This document shows positions 6,087-13,522 of a DNA stretch of 16,662 nt, in pieces. Position numbers and translations under genes: made by a program. The DNA lies in the NCBI GenBank assembly GCA_040773965.1, contig JAXGVG010000026.1, forward strand, positions 1-16,662. The letters are read 5' to 3'. How positions within the stretch are numbered: position 1 is the stretch's first letter; each line of letters begins with the position of its first letter. The notes under the pieces were generated by a model that worked only from the letters and a program-made list of their open reading frames with translations, did not search any database and was not told the origin of the DNA. This DNA is from JAXGVG01 sp040773965 (GTDB taxonomy: Bacteria > Pseudomonadota > Alphaproteobacteria > UBA9219).

Positions 6087-7070
6087 ATGATCCTTGTCAC
6101 CGGCGGCGCCGGGTTTATCGGTTCAAATCTCGTAGCAGCCCTCGAGAAGAGAGGCGAAAGAGTGGCGGTGTGCGACCGTCTTCGTCTGGGAGAGAAGTGG
6201 CGCAATCTGTCCAAACACTTCATCGAGGAGATAATTGCTCCGGAACAGCTTACGGATTTTCTGGACCGCACCGGGGGCGACATTGAAATAATCTTTCATA
6301 TGGGAGCCATCTCCTCGACCACCGAAAGGAACGCCGATCTCATTATCGACAACAACTTCCGCCTGAGCTGCCGGCTTTGGCGCTGGTGCGAGGAAAACGG
6401 CGTTCGCTTCGTTTACGCCTCTTCCGCCGCGACATATGGCGACGGATCGGCGGGGTTCAGTGACGAGGAAACGCCTGATGCGCTGGCCAAACTGCGCCCC
6501 CTAAACGCCTACGGCTGGAGCAAGCATCTTTTCGACCGATGGGCGCTTCGTCATAAGGAGCGCGGCAACGGCGGGCCAACCCAATGCGTGGGGCTCAAGT
6601 TCTTCAACGTCTACGGCCCTAATGAATACCACAAGGGCGGGATGCGTTCCGTCGTGCACCAGATATTCCCGTTCGCCCTCCGGGACGAATCCTTTCCCCT
6701 TTTCCGGTCCTACGACCCGCGTTATCCCGATGGCGGCCAGCTTCGCGATTTCGTATGGGTCCGCGATTGCGTGGACGTCATGCTGTGGCTTTTGGACAGG
6801 CCGAAGGTCAACGGCCTTTTCAATCTGGGAACGGGAAAGGCGCGCAGTTTTGCCGATCTGTCCACCGCCGTCTATCTCGCGGCGGGAAAGGATCCCATGC
6901 TGACTTACCGCGACATGCCCGAGGAGCTTCGCCCGAAATACCAGTATTTTACCGAAGCAAGCATGGCCAAGCTGCAGGCGGCGGGTTACACCGATCCCTT
7001 TACGACGCTCGAGGAAGGAGTCCGGGAATACGTTCAAAAATTCCTGGCTCAACCGGATCCCTATATCTAA
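6087..7070 (+). CDS. hldD: ADP-L-glycero-D-manno-heptose 6-epimerase
   Basis: A 327-residue extended SDR epimerase. The NADP-binding TGGAGFIGSN is at residues 5-14, CDRLRLGEKWRNL (29-41) is the family-specific stretch, SSAATYG (112-118) holds the catalytic serine region, Y142-x3-K146 is the catalytic pair, and KFFNVYGPNEYHK (171-183) carries the second lysine typical of HldD. It converts ADP-D-glycero-D-manno-heptose to the L,D form, the last step in making the LPS inner-core heptose donor in the cytoplasm. hldE follows 11 bases after its stop, so the two form an operon. No Shine-Dalgarno sequence is visible before the ATG, yet the nucleotide-binding motif begins right after it, so the start is safe. 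GmhA and GmhB, needed for the full pathway, are not in the window. Confidence 0.94.
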   Translation: MILVTGGAGFIGSNLVAALEKRGERVAVCDRLRLGEKWRNLSKHFIEEIIAPEQLTDFLDRTGGDIEIIFHMGAISSTTERNADLIIDNNFRLSCRLWRWCEENGVRFVYASSAATYGDGSAGFSDEETPDALAKLRPLNAYGWSKHLFDRWALRHKERGNGGPTQCVGLKFFNVYGPNEYHKGGMRSVVHQIFPFALRDESFPLFRSYDPRYPDGGQLRDFVWVRDCVDVMLWLLDRPKVNGLFNLGTGKARSFADLSTAVYLAAGKDPMLTYRDMPEELRPKYQYFTEASMAKLQAAGYTDPFTTLEEGVREYVQKFLAQPDPYI

Positions 7071-7081
7071 ACGGTTCAGTC

Positions 7082-8539
7082 ATGCACACCCATCTTTTGA
7101 CTCTTTTGGACAAGCTTACCGGGCATCGCGTTCTTTGCGTCGGCGATTTGATGCTGGATCGTTACGTCTACGGGCAGGTGGAGCGCATTTCGCCCGAGGC
7201 CCCTATTCCCGTTCTCCGGACGCAGCGCGAAGCGGTGACGCTCGGCGGCGGCGGCAACGTGGTGAGAAACGTCGTCGCGCTGGGCGGACAGGTTGACATG
7301 ATCGGCGTCGCCGGACAGGATCAGGCGGGTTACGATCTTGAGAAACAGGTTTCCTCGCTCCCGCAAGTCACGTCTTACCTTCTGACGGACAATTCGCGTC
7401 CTACGACCCTTAAAACGCGGTATGTGGCGGACGGCCAGCAGCTTTTGCGCGCGGACCACGAAATCAGTTATCCCCTTTCGCCGCACATGGAAAAACAGAT
7501 TTCGATGCGTGTGCGCGGCGCGATCGAAAGCTGTTCGGTGCTTATCCTTTCGGACTACGCCAAAGGCGTCCTTACCGACAGCGTCCTGAAAGAGATTATC
7601 GCGCTGGCAAATGAGAAAGGTCGCCGTGTTCTGATCGATCCGAAAGGACGCAATTTCAGCCGCTACAGCGGGGCCTATATGCTGACTCCCAACCGGCGCG
7701 AGCTTTCGGAATCGACGGGCATTCCCGTGCATACGGTTCAGGAAGCCGAAAAGGCCGCCCGCCAGCTTATTTCCGATCATGACCTGCAGGGAATCCTGGC
7801 CAAGCTGGGCGCCGACGGCGTTTGCCTTGTCATGAAAGGCGAGCCTGTGCGTCATTTCCACGCAACGGCGCGCGAAGTCTATGACGTCTCCGGCGCGGGC
7901 GACACGGTGGTGGCGGCAATGGCTCTTGCCCTTGCGGGAGGCCTGACGCCTGCCGAAAGCGCGGAACTGGCCAATATCGCCGGATCTATCGTCGTGGGCA
8001 AAATAGGAACGGCCGTCGTGACTCATGACGAACTGGCCCGCGAGCTTGTGCGCGATCAGGTCTTGTTGAGCGAGGAAAAAATCGTGGCCTTGTCCGAAGC
8101 GGGCGAATTGGCTGAACGCTGGCGCAAGCAAGGACTGAAGGTCGGTTTTACGAACGGCGTTTTCGACCTTTTGCATCCGGGGCATTTGTCGCTGATACGG
8201 CAGTCGCGCGCCGTTTGCGACAAGCTGATCGTCGGGATGAATAGCGACGTTTCGACGAAAAAGCTGAAAGGCGACGGGCGGCCAGTTCAAGGCGAAAGCG
8301 CGCGCGCGATGGTTCTGGCTTCTCTGGCGGACATAGACGCCGTCGTCATTTTTAACGAGGAAACGCCCCTCGCTCTCATCAAGGCGATCCGTCCTTTCGT
8401 GCTCGTCAAGGGCGCGGATTACACGATGGAAAACGTCGTCGGTGCCGATCTCGTGCAGGGCTGGGGTGGGCAGGTCGTTCTGGCGAATCTCGTTCAGGGC
8501 CAAAGCACCACGGCCACGATTGCCAAATTGAAGGGATAA
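7082..8539 (+). CDS. hldE: Bifunctional D-beta-D-heptose 7-phosphate kinase / heptose 1-phosphate adenylyltransferase
   Basis: A 485-residue two-domain fusion. Residues 1-330 are a PfkB-type kinase with VGDLMLDRYVYG (20-31), LGGGGNVVRN (54-63), and the catalytic DVSGAGD (268-274). Residues about 345-485 are a cytidylyltransferase-fold adenylyltransferase with TNGVFDLLHPGH (357-368, HxGH 365-368), and KGADY (443-447). The kinase makes heptose 1,7-bisphosphate; after GmhB removes the 7-phosphate, the second domain makes ADP-heptose, which HldD epimerises. The length equals that of typical HldE fusions and both active sites look intact. The open frame extends about 109 codons upstream through hldD, but the ATG at 7082 gives the usual N-terminus. 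Spacing of 11 bases after hldD implies cotranscription. No clear terminator follows. Confidence 0.95.
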   Translation: MHTHLLTLLDKLTGHRVLCVGDLMLDRYVYGQVERISPEAPIPVLRTQREAVTLGGGGNVVRNVVALGGQVDMIGVAGQDQAGYDLEKQVSSLPQVTSYLLTDNSRPTTLKTRYVADGQQLLRADHEISYPLSPHMEKQISMRVRGAIESCSVLILSDYAKGVLTDSVLKEIIALANEKGRRVLIDPKGRNFSRYSGAYMLTPNRRELSESTGIPVHTVQEAEKAARQLISDHDLQGILAKLGADGVCLVMKGEPVRHFHATAREVYDVSGAGDTVVAAMALALAGGLTPAESAELANIAGSIVVGKIGTAVVTHDELARELVRDQVLLSEEKIVALSEAGELAERWRKQGLKVGFTNGVFDLLHPGHLSLIRQSRAVCDKLIVGMNSDVSTKKLKGDGRPVQGESARAMVLASLADIDAVVIFNEETPLALIKAIRPFVLVKGADYTMENVVGADLVQGWGGQVVLANLVQGQSTTATIAKLKG

Positions 8540-8554
8540 ACGCTTTCTTCCCTA

Positions 8555-8580
8555 TTGCCCCGCGTCCTTCCGCGTGGCAA
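8555..8580. repeat. Intergenic hairpin after hldE
   Basis: Ten-base arms TTGCC-C-CGCG (8555-8564) and CGCG-T-GGCAA (8571-8580) pair with a single mismatch around the loop TCCTTC. There is no following U-run, so it is not a standard intrinsic terminator. It could be an mRNA 3'-end stabiliser or part of an interspersed repeat. Confidence 0.4.
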
Positions 8581-8589
8581 ATTCCACAG

Positions 8590-8665
8590 ATTCTCAAGTC
8601 CTTGCGAAAGCAGGGACCGGGAGTCCCGTTGGTTCGCCCCGCCTTCTGAACATCGTACGGGATGA
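8590..8665. repeat. Possible degenerate interspersed palindromic element
   Basis: The stretch contains a perfect five-base hairpin GGGAC/GTCCC (8613-8617 with 8623-8627), TTGCGAAAGCAGGGACC on its left and a terminal ACGGGATGAC. Elements of the form 'GCGAAAGCGGGGATCC ... GGGATGAC' are widespread intergenic repeats in Proteobacteria. Only one copy is seen here, so repeat status is inference. Together with the preceding hairpin it fills the gap between hldE and the glycosyltransferase frame. Confidence 0.3.
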
Positions 8666-8716
8666 CCGTAAAAACGCTGCCGCCGCAACAGGCCGCAGAA
8701 GGGCATGAGCGCTTGA

Positions 8717-9154
8717 ATGATTGCCGCGATCGAATACGCGCGACCCGCGCCGCCTCCGTTGCACGGCACGAATCCGCCTGCGGACGATGCCGCCGACGAA
8801 TTCCTCAAGGCGTGGTTTCGCTACGGCACGCAAAACAGGTTCATCTGCCGTCCATCGGATGTTTATAGCTACAACCGTTTCAAGGAGTTGGCCCAGGCCG
8901 CAGGGATCGATATCAAGGAACGTTGCGTCGGCCTCGATCCGCTCACCCCTCAGCACAATCTGGAAACGATTTCCTGCCTCTTCAGGCCCGACGCGGCCCT
9001 CACGGACATGCTGTGGCGGCGGCGGCAGCTTCAGGGGACGGGCTATGCGGCGTGCGGCTATCTTCAAGGACTGACCGGCGCGAAGGTTGCGCAAACCGTA
9101 ACGGACCTATGCCTTGCGCCCGCCACAAGCGCGGACGCTTTGGTATGTTCGTAG
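8717..9154 (+). pseudogene. Glycosyltransferase (GT4-like) N-terminal part, ended by in-frame UAG
   Basis: A 145-residue frame that ends at TAG (9152-9154), with the same reading frame resuming at once downstream as a glycosyltransferase C-terminal domain. It looks like the N-terminal Rossmann half of a GT-B enzyme: FICRPSDVYSYNRFKELA, HNLETISCLFRPDAALTDMLWRRR, and near the break ADALVCS. As I recall related GT4 proteins, this segment reads ALVCTS followed by a helix, so the amber codon falls where a serine is expected; TCG to TAG is a one-base change. The frame cannot extend further upstream because TGA immediately precedes the ATG (TGAATG). Ribosome-site support is weak (AAGGG 13 bases upstream). 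Alone this half would lack the donor-binding domain. It is either a broken gene, a sequencing error, or, less likely, read through. Confidence 0.65.
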
Positions 9155-9160
9155 AATGCC

Positions 9161-10387
9161 ATGCGCGGCGCCGTCCGCAAGCTTTGGGACATTCATGCGG
9201 ATTACCTGAACTTTCGTTTCGGCGGCACGTTCCGTTGCCCGATCCAGACGCCGGTCATTCCCTTCGGGATCGACACGTCGCCTTATCTGGTTCTCACGTC
9301 GTCGGAAAAGCGAATGATCCAGAGGATGGCGCTGGGCGCCACCGATCAGGAAGTGATCGTTCTGGCCGTGGGGTCCCCGAATCCTTCGGCGCACGCGCAT
9401 TCCCTTCCCTTGCTGTTGGCGGCGGAACACGCGGCGCGCAACGTGTTCTGCAAGCTGCGGATCGTTTTATCGGGTTACTTCAGGCCGAATGACGAGCGCG
9501 AGGGGCGTTTGCGCGCGATGGCGCGCTACATTTTCCAGACCGTCCGGTGCGACCTGATGCCGGAAGGCGACGACCGTTTTCCGCACGGTCTTTGGGCGGC
9601 AGCGGATATTTTCGCTTCGCTCGCCGACAACGTTCACGAAAGCCTCGACCGTACGGCGCTGGAAGCCATGGCGTGCGGCCTGCCTTCGGTGGTTTCGGAC
9701 TGGAACGGTTATCGCGACTATGTCCGCGACACGCAGGAAGGCTTTTTGATCCCCACGCATATGCCGCCGGATACGGCGGGACTGTTCAACGCTTTTCATT
9801 ATTATAACGAAGGGAAAGCGGAAAACTTCCTGACCGGCGCGGCGCAATCGACGATGGCGGATATTCGCCGCGCGGCGTCGGCTTTCATCTCGCTGGCCAA
9901 TGGCGAGGGGAAGCGCCGCGCCATGGGCGAAGCGGCCCGCGCAAGAGCCCAAAGCGTTTTCGACTGGCGCGTGATTGTGCCCTCTTTCGAGGCTTTGTGG
10001 CGCAAACTTTCCTCGGACGCGGAGAGAGAGAGGCCATCCCTCAACGCGTTCCCCCGGAACTGGGCGGCCGCAAGCCCCGCCGTCCCCAACCCGTGGACGG
10101 TGTGGAGCGGTTTCGCGACCGCCCCCTTGTCTCCGCTGGACCGGGTGCGCGTTGTGATGACAAGCGAGGAAATTTCCATTATCCTCGAACACGATATGAA
10201 CATGTTCGTGCCCGAACTTCTCGTACCGAAAGCCTCGCTCTTGAAAATGGCCGAAGCCATTCGTCAGGCGGGCGCCGTTCGCATTCAGGACATGCTTCGG
10301 GGCGACGCCGCGCGCGAAGACGCACGATTGTGGCGCTGTTTCGCCTGGATGCTCAAGCACGGCGTTTGCATTCGCGAGTTGAGCTGA
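9161..10387 (+). CDS. Glycosyltransferase family 4-like protein, C-terminal part of interrupted gene
   Basis: A 408-residue frame continuing the preceding frame after UAG-Asn-Ala. Residues 1-40 complete the N-terminal domain (PVIPFGID linker). Residues about 64-270 are the donor-binding GT-B domain, with VIVLAVGSPN, RIVLSGYF, and the E-x7-E motif E160-SLDRTAL-E168 followed by AMACGLPSVVSDWNGYRD. This is the classical nucleotide-sugar site of GT4 retaining transferases. A further 120-residue C-terminal extension (about 285-408) has no fold that I recognise. Its place after hldD-hldE suggests a role in LPS or surface glycan assembly, but the acceptor is unknown. ATG 9161 could allow reinitiation seven bases after the upstream stop; the product would lack most of the acceptor domain. 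With the upstream part the protein would be 556 residues. The stop codon overlaps the next start (TGATG). Confidence 0.75.
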   Translation: MRGAVRKLWDIHADYLNFRFGGTFRCPIQTPVIPFGIDTSPYLVLTSSEKRMIQRMALGATDQEVIVLAVGSPNPSAHAHSLPLLLAAEHAARNVFCKLRIVLSGYFRPNDEREGRLRAMARYIFQTVRCDLMPEGDDRFPHGLWAAADIFASLADNVHESLDRTALEAMACGLPSVVSDWNGYRDYVRDTQEGFLIPTHMPPDTAGLFNAFHYYNEGKAENFLTGAAQSTMADIRRAASAFISLANGEGKRRAMGEAARARAQSVFDWRVIVPSFEALWRKLSSDAERERPSLNAFPRNWAAASPAVPNPWTVWSGFATAPLSPLDRVRVVMTSEEISIILEHDMNMFVPELLVPKASLLKMAEAIRQAGAVRIQDMLRGDAAREDARLWRCFAWMLKHGVCIRELS

Positions 10388-10782
10388 TGGACTCTTTTCC
10401 TCCCGATGCCCCATGGTTTCTCTTTTTAACGGGGCTTGTCGTGGGCCTGGCCCTTGGCAGCTTTACGACGATGCTGAGTTACCGCATTCCGCGCCGAATC
10501 TCGATCGTGCACCCGCCCTCGCAATGCCCCAAGTGCCATGCGCCGCTGACCAAACGCGATCTGGTGCCGGTTCTTTCATGGATTTTCGAGCGCGGGAAAT
10601 GCCGCCATTGCCACGCGCCGATTGCCATTCGTTACTTGATTATCGAGCTTGCGACGACGATAGCCGTCGTGGCGGCTTTCATGCGCTTTGGCTTTTCGCC
10701 CGCGCTTGTCGCTGCGCTTATCGGAATCGTCGCCTTCATCACGCTCGTGACGATAAACATCGAGCGAAACAGGGAAGGTTAA
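10387..10782 (+). CDS. Prepilin-peptidase N-terminal (DiS_P_DiS) domain protein, lacks the A24 peptidase domain
   Basis: A 131-residue membrane protein. The first hydrophobic helix (about 11-30, FLFLTGLVVGLALGSF) is followed by a YRIPRR motif and a cytoplasmic loop with two cysteine pairs, C47-P-K-C50 and C72-R-H-C75, the zinc-binding hallmark of type IV prepilin peptidases (PilD/GspO). Two more hydrophobic segments follow (about 82-98 and 104-123). Full-length enzymes are about 250-290 residues and continue into the A24 aspartyl-protease helices, with one Asp early in that part and another in GxGD. Here the protein stops at INIERNREG, with Asn where an ID is usual, so the peptidase centre is absent. 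It overlaps the glycosyltransferase frame by one base (TGATG), implying coupled translation. It could be a truncated relic or a stand-alone domain; no pilus genes are nearby. Confidence 0.75.
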   Translation: MDSFPPDAPWFLFLTGLVVGLALGSFTTMLSYRIPRRISIVHPPSQCPKCHAPLTKRDLVPVLSWIFERGKCRHCHAPIAIRYLIIELATTIAVVAAFMRFGFSPALVAALIGIVAFITLVTINIERNREG

Positions 10783-10802
10783 TTTTCTTTATTGGCAGCA
10801 GT

Positions 10803-13454
10803 TTATCCTGCAAGCGCCTTTTCGATCGCCGTAATGGCTATTGGCATACCGGATTCGTTCGTGCCGCCCGCTTGAGCCATGTCCGCGCGGCCGCCGCCGC
10901 CCTTGCCGCCGAGCACTTGCGCGCCAACCTTGACCAGTTCAACCGCGTTAATTTTGGCGGTCAAATCGTCCGTCACGGCTACGACGAGCGACACCTTGCC
11001 TTCAAAACTGGCCGTTAGCGCGATCACGCCCGACTTGATCTGCGCCTTGAACGCATCGGCCATGGGTTTCAGGTCCTTGGCGGGAATGTCCGTTAAAACG
11101 CGGCTAACGAAGTTTATCCCGTTGATCTTTCTTGCTTCCTCCTGCTTGGAAGCCGCGCCATTGCCGTCGCCCATGGCAACCTGACGCCGCAGGTCGGTCA
11201 CTTCGCGCTCAAGCTTCCGGCGCTCATCGACAAGTTGCGTAACGCGCGTCGCCGCTTCGGCAATCGGCGATTTAAGCGCTTCCGCAACGTCGTTCAGGCT
11301 CTTTTCCTGCGCCGCGAAATGCTCCAGCGCCGCCGCTCCCGTCAGCGCCTCGATACGCCGCACGCCCGCCGCCAATGCGCTTTCGGATACAATCTTGAAA
11401 ACGCCGATGTCGCCCGTGCGTTTGACGTGCGTGCCGCCGCAAAGCTCGACAGAGAAGTTTTGCCCGTCGTCGGAACCCATCGACACCACGCGCACTTCGT
11501 CGCCGTATTTCTCGCCGAACAGGGCCATCGCGCCCTTCTCCATCGCTTCCTGCGGCGACATGAGGCGCGTCACGGCCTCTTCGTTCAGGCGAATACGCCG
11601 GTTTACCTCGGCCTCGATTTCGGCCAGAGCCTCGGCCGGTATCGGCACAGGCTGGCTGATGTCGAAACGCAAGCGTTCCGCCGAAACCAGCGAGCCTTTC
11701 TGCGTCACGTGTGCGCCCAGCTTTTTTCGCAACGCCGCGTGCATCAAGTGCGTAGCCGAGTGATTGGCGCGTATGCGCGCGCGGTTCTCGCCGTCCACGA
11801 GCAGGATGACGTCTTCGCCAACCTTGATCGTTCCTTTATCGATCCGTGCGTAATGCACCCATACCGCGCCCGCTTCCTTCTTCGTGTTCGTGACCGTCAG
11901 GACCGCGCCCTTGGGGGTCGTGATCGTGCCTATATCGCCCATTTGACCCCCGGATTCCGCATAGAACGGCGTCTGGTTGACGATAATCCGGACTTCCGCT
12001 CCGGCCTTGGCCTCGGTTACGCGCGTGCCTTTGTGAACGATGGCCGTGATCTGGCCCTCGGCTTTCTCCGTGCTGTAACCGAGGAAGTCCGTCGCGCCCA
12101 GCTCGTCATAAATATCGAACCAGAGCTTATCGGTGCCCGCTTCGCCCGACCCGGCCCAGCTGGCACGCGCCACGGCTTTCTGTTTCGCCATGGCGGCCTC
12201 AAAGCCTTCCACATCGACCGTCTGACCGCGTCCGCGCAAGACGTCCTGCGTTAAATCCAGCGGGAATCCGAAGGTATCGTAAAGCTTGAACGCAACGTCG
12301 CCCGGCAGGGGCTTGCCCGCCTTCAGTTTGCCCGTTTCGTCGTCCAGAAGCTTCAGGCCGCGTTCCAATGTCTGTTTAAAGCGTGTTTCCTCAAGCTTCA
12401 GCGTCTCCGTAATCAGCGGCTCAGCGCGCACCAGTTCAGGATACGCCGTGCCCATCTGTTTAATCAGTTCCGGCACGAGGCGATAAATCAGCGGCTCTTT
12501 GGCCCCCAGCAGATGCGCGTGGCGCATGCCCCGGCGCATGATCCGGCGCAGGACATAACCGCGCCCTTCGTTGCTCGGCAACACGCCGTCGGCGATCAGG
12601 AACGACGTCGCGCGCAAATGATCGGCGATCACGCGAAATGAAGGCTTTTGAGGGCCTTCGGGATCGGTTTTCACAAGATCCGCCGTCGCGCCGATAAGCG
12701 CCTTGAAGAGGTCGATGTCGTAATTGGAATAAACGCCCTGCATGACGGCAGCGATGCGCTCCAGCCCCATTCCTGTGTCAATGGAGGGCTTCGGCAGGTT
12801 GATCTTTTTTCCGCCGGGCTGCTCCTCGAACTGCATGAATACCAAATTCCAGAATTCAAGGTAGCGGTCGCCGTCTTCGTCGGGCGAGCCGGGCGGACCG
12901 CCCTGCAGCTTATCCCCTTGATCGATAAAGATTTCCGAGCACGGCCCGCAAGGTCCCACGTCCGCCATGCGCCAGTAATTGGCGTTCGTGGGAATGCGGA
13001 TGATCTTGCTATCCGGGAAACCCGCGATTTTCTTCCATAAATCGAAGGCCTGATCGTCTTCGTGATAAACGGTCACCAGCAGCTTGTCTTTCGGCAAGCC
13101 GTAATGCTTGGTCACAAGCTCCCATGCGAAATCGATGGCCTCGGCCTTGAAGTAGTCGCCGAAAGAGAAATTCCCGAGCATTTCGAAAAACGTATGATGC
13201 CGCGCGGTATAGCCGACGTTCTCAAGATCGTTGTGCTTGCCGCCCGCCCGCACGGATTTCTGGGCCGAGGTGGCGCGCGTGTAGGGTCGCGTCTCGGCTC
13301 CGGTGAACACGTTCTTGAACTGCACCATGCCCGAATTGGTGAACATGAGCGTGGGGTCGTTGCGCGGCACCAGCGGCGAGGACTCCACGATCGTGTGTCC
13401 CTTGGACGCGAAGAAGTTCAGAAAGGTCGAGCGAATATCGGCAAGCGTTTTCAT
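10803..13454 (-). CDS. alaS: Alanyl-tRNA synthetase
   Basis: An 883-residue class II synthetase of normal length (E. coli AlaRS is 876). The catalytic core shows GGKHNDLENVGYTARHHTFF (71-90) with EMLGNFSFGDYF, GPCGPCSEIF (167-176), and DTGMGLERIAAV; the tRNA-recognition part has RRIMRRGMRHAHLLG. The editing domain carries the zinc ligands HSATH (H565, H569) and CGGTH (C672, H676), which hydrolyse Ser- and Gly-tRNA(Ala). The C-terminal oligomerisation domain ends with LGGKGGGGRADMAQAGG. The frame extends 12 codons upstream, but the ATG at 13454 gives the canonical MKTLADIRSTFLNFF start and has a GAGAGGA ribosome site. It converges on the prepilin-peptidase-like gene across 20 bases without a visible terminator, and lies 68 bases downstream of the J-domain gene. 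The recA gene often found upstream in related bacteria is absent. Confidence 0.97.
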   Translation of the reverse strand: MKTLADIRSTFLNFFASKGHTIVESSPLVPRNDPTLMFTNSGMVQFKNVFTGAETRPYTRATSAQKSVRAGGKHNDLENVGYTARHHTFFEMLGNFSFGDYFKAEAIDFAWELVTKHYGLPKDKLLVTVYHEDDQAFDLWKKIAGFPDSKIIRIPTNANYWRMADVGPCGPCSEIFIDQGDKLQGGPPGSPDEDGDRYLEFWNLVFMQFEEQPGGKKINLPKPSIDTGMGLERIAAVMQGVYSNYDIDLFKALIGATADLVKTDPEGPQKPSFRVIADHLRATSFLIADGVLPSNEGRGYVLRRIMRRGMRHAHLLGAKEPLIYRLVPELIKQMGTAYPELVRAEPLITETLKLEETRFKQTLERGLKLLDDETGKLKAGKPLPGDVAFKLYDTFGFPLDLTQDVLRGRGQTVDVEGFEAAMAKQKAVARASWAGSGEAGTDKLWFDIYDELGATDFLGYSTEKAEGQITAIVHKGTRVTEAKAGAEVRIIVNQTPFYAESGGQMGDIGTITTPKGAVLTVTNTKKEAGAVWVHYARIDKGTIKVGEDVILLVDGENRARIRANHSATHLMHAALRKKLGAHVTQKGSLVSAERLRFDISQPVPIPAEALAEIEAEVNRRIRLNEEAVTRLMSPQEAMEKGAMALFGEKYGDEVRVVSMGSDDGQNFSVELCGGTHVKRTGDIGVFKIVSESALAAGVRRIEALTGAAALEHFAAQEKSLNDVAEALKSPIAEAATRVTQLVDERRKLEREVTDLRRQVAMGDGNGAASKQEEARKINGINFVSRVLTDIPAKDLKPMADAFKAQIKSGVIALTASFEGKVSLVVAVTDDLTAKINAVELVKVGAQVLGGKGGGGRADMAQAGGTNESGMPIAITAIEKALAG

Positions 13455-13522
13455 ATGGTCCTCTCCCTTGAAAGAAGGTATTTTTGCCAATATTTCGCCC
13501 GCTGTCTATGGGCAGTTCGATC

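Noticed and set aside
7076..8503. A 475-codon open frame on the minus strand across hldE
   Set aside because: It is antisense to a fully recognisable HldE with both active sites; the translation has no family features and reflects codon bias of the plus-strand gene.
8662..8868. Small plus-strand frame before and overlapping the glycosyltransferase start, possibly its true N-terminus before a frameshift
   Set aside because: Its overlapping part is only an alternate-frame reading of the GT sequence, and the upstream 18 residues show no link to the family.
9152..9154. Genome-wide UAG reassignment to explain the split glycosyltransferase
   Set aside because: UAG ends five other genes in the window at the expected family lengths, so it functions as stop.
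9467..10414. A 315-codon minus-strand frame opposite the glycosyltransferase
   Set aside because: It gives a composition-biased, Arg-rich protein without domains, while the plus strand carries a clear GT4 motif set.
10783..10802. Terminator between the convergent prepilin-peptidase-like gene and alaS
   Set aside because: Only 20 bases with a T-rich run and no stem; nothing supports an intrinsic terminator.
11235..12254. A 339-codon plus-strand frame inside alaS
   Set aside because: It is a shadow of the conserved alanyl-tRNA synthetase; the translation is Arg/Ala-rich with no recognisable motif.
13455..13490. Upstream alternative start of alaS
   Set aside because: The 12 extra residues contain the translated ribosome-binding site, and the family start is MKTLADIR at 13454.
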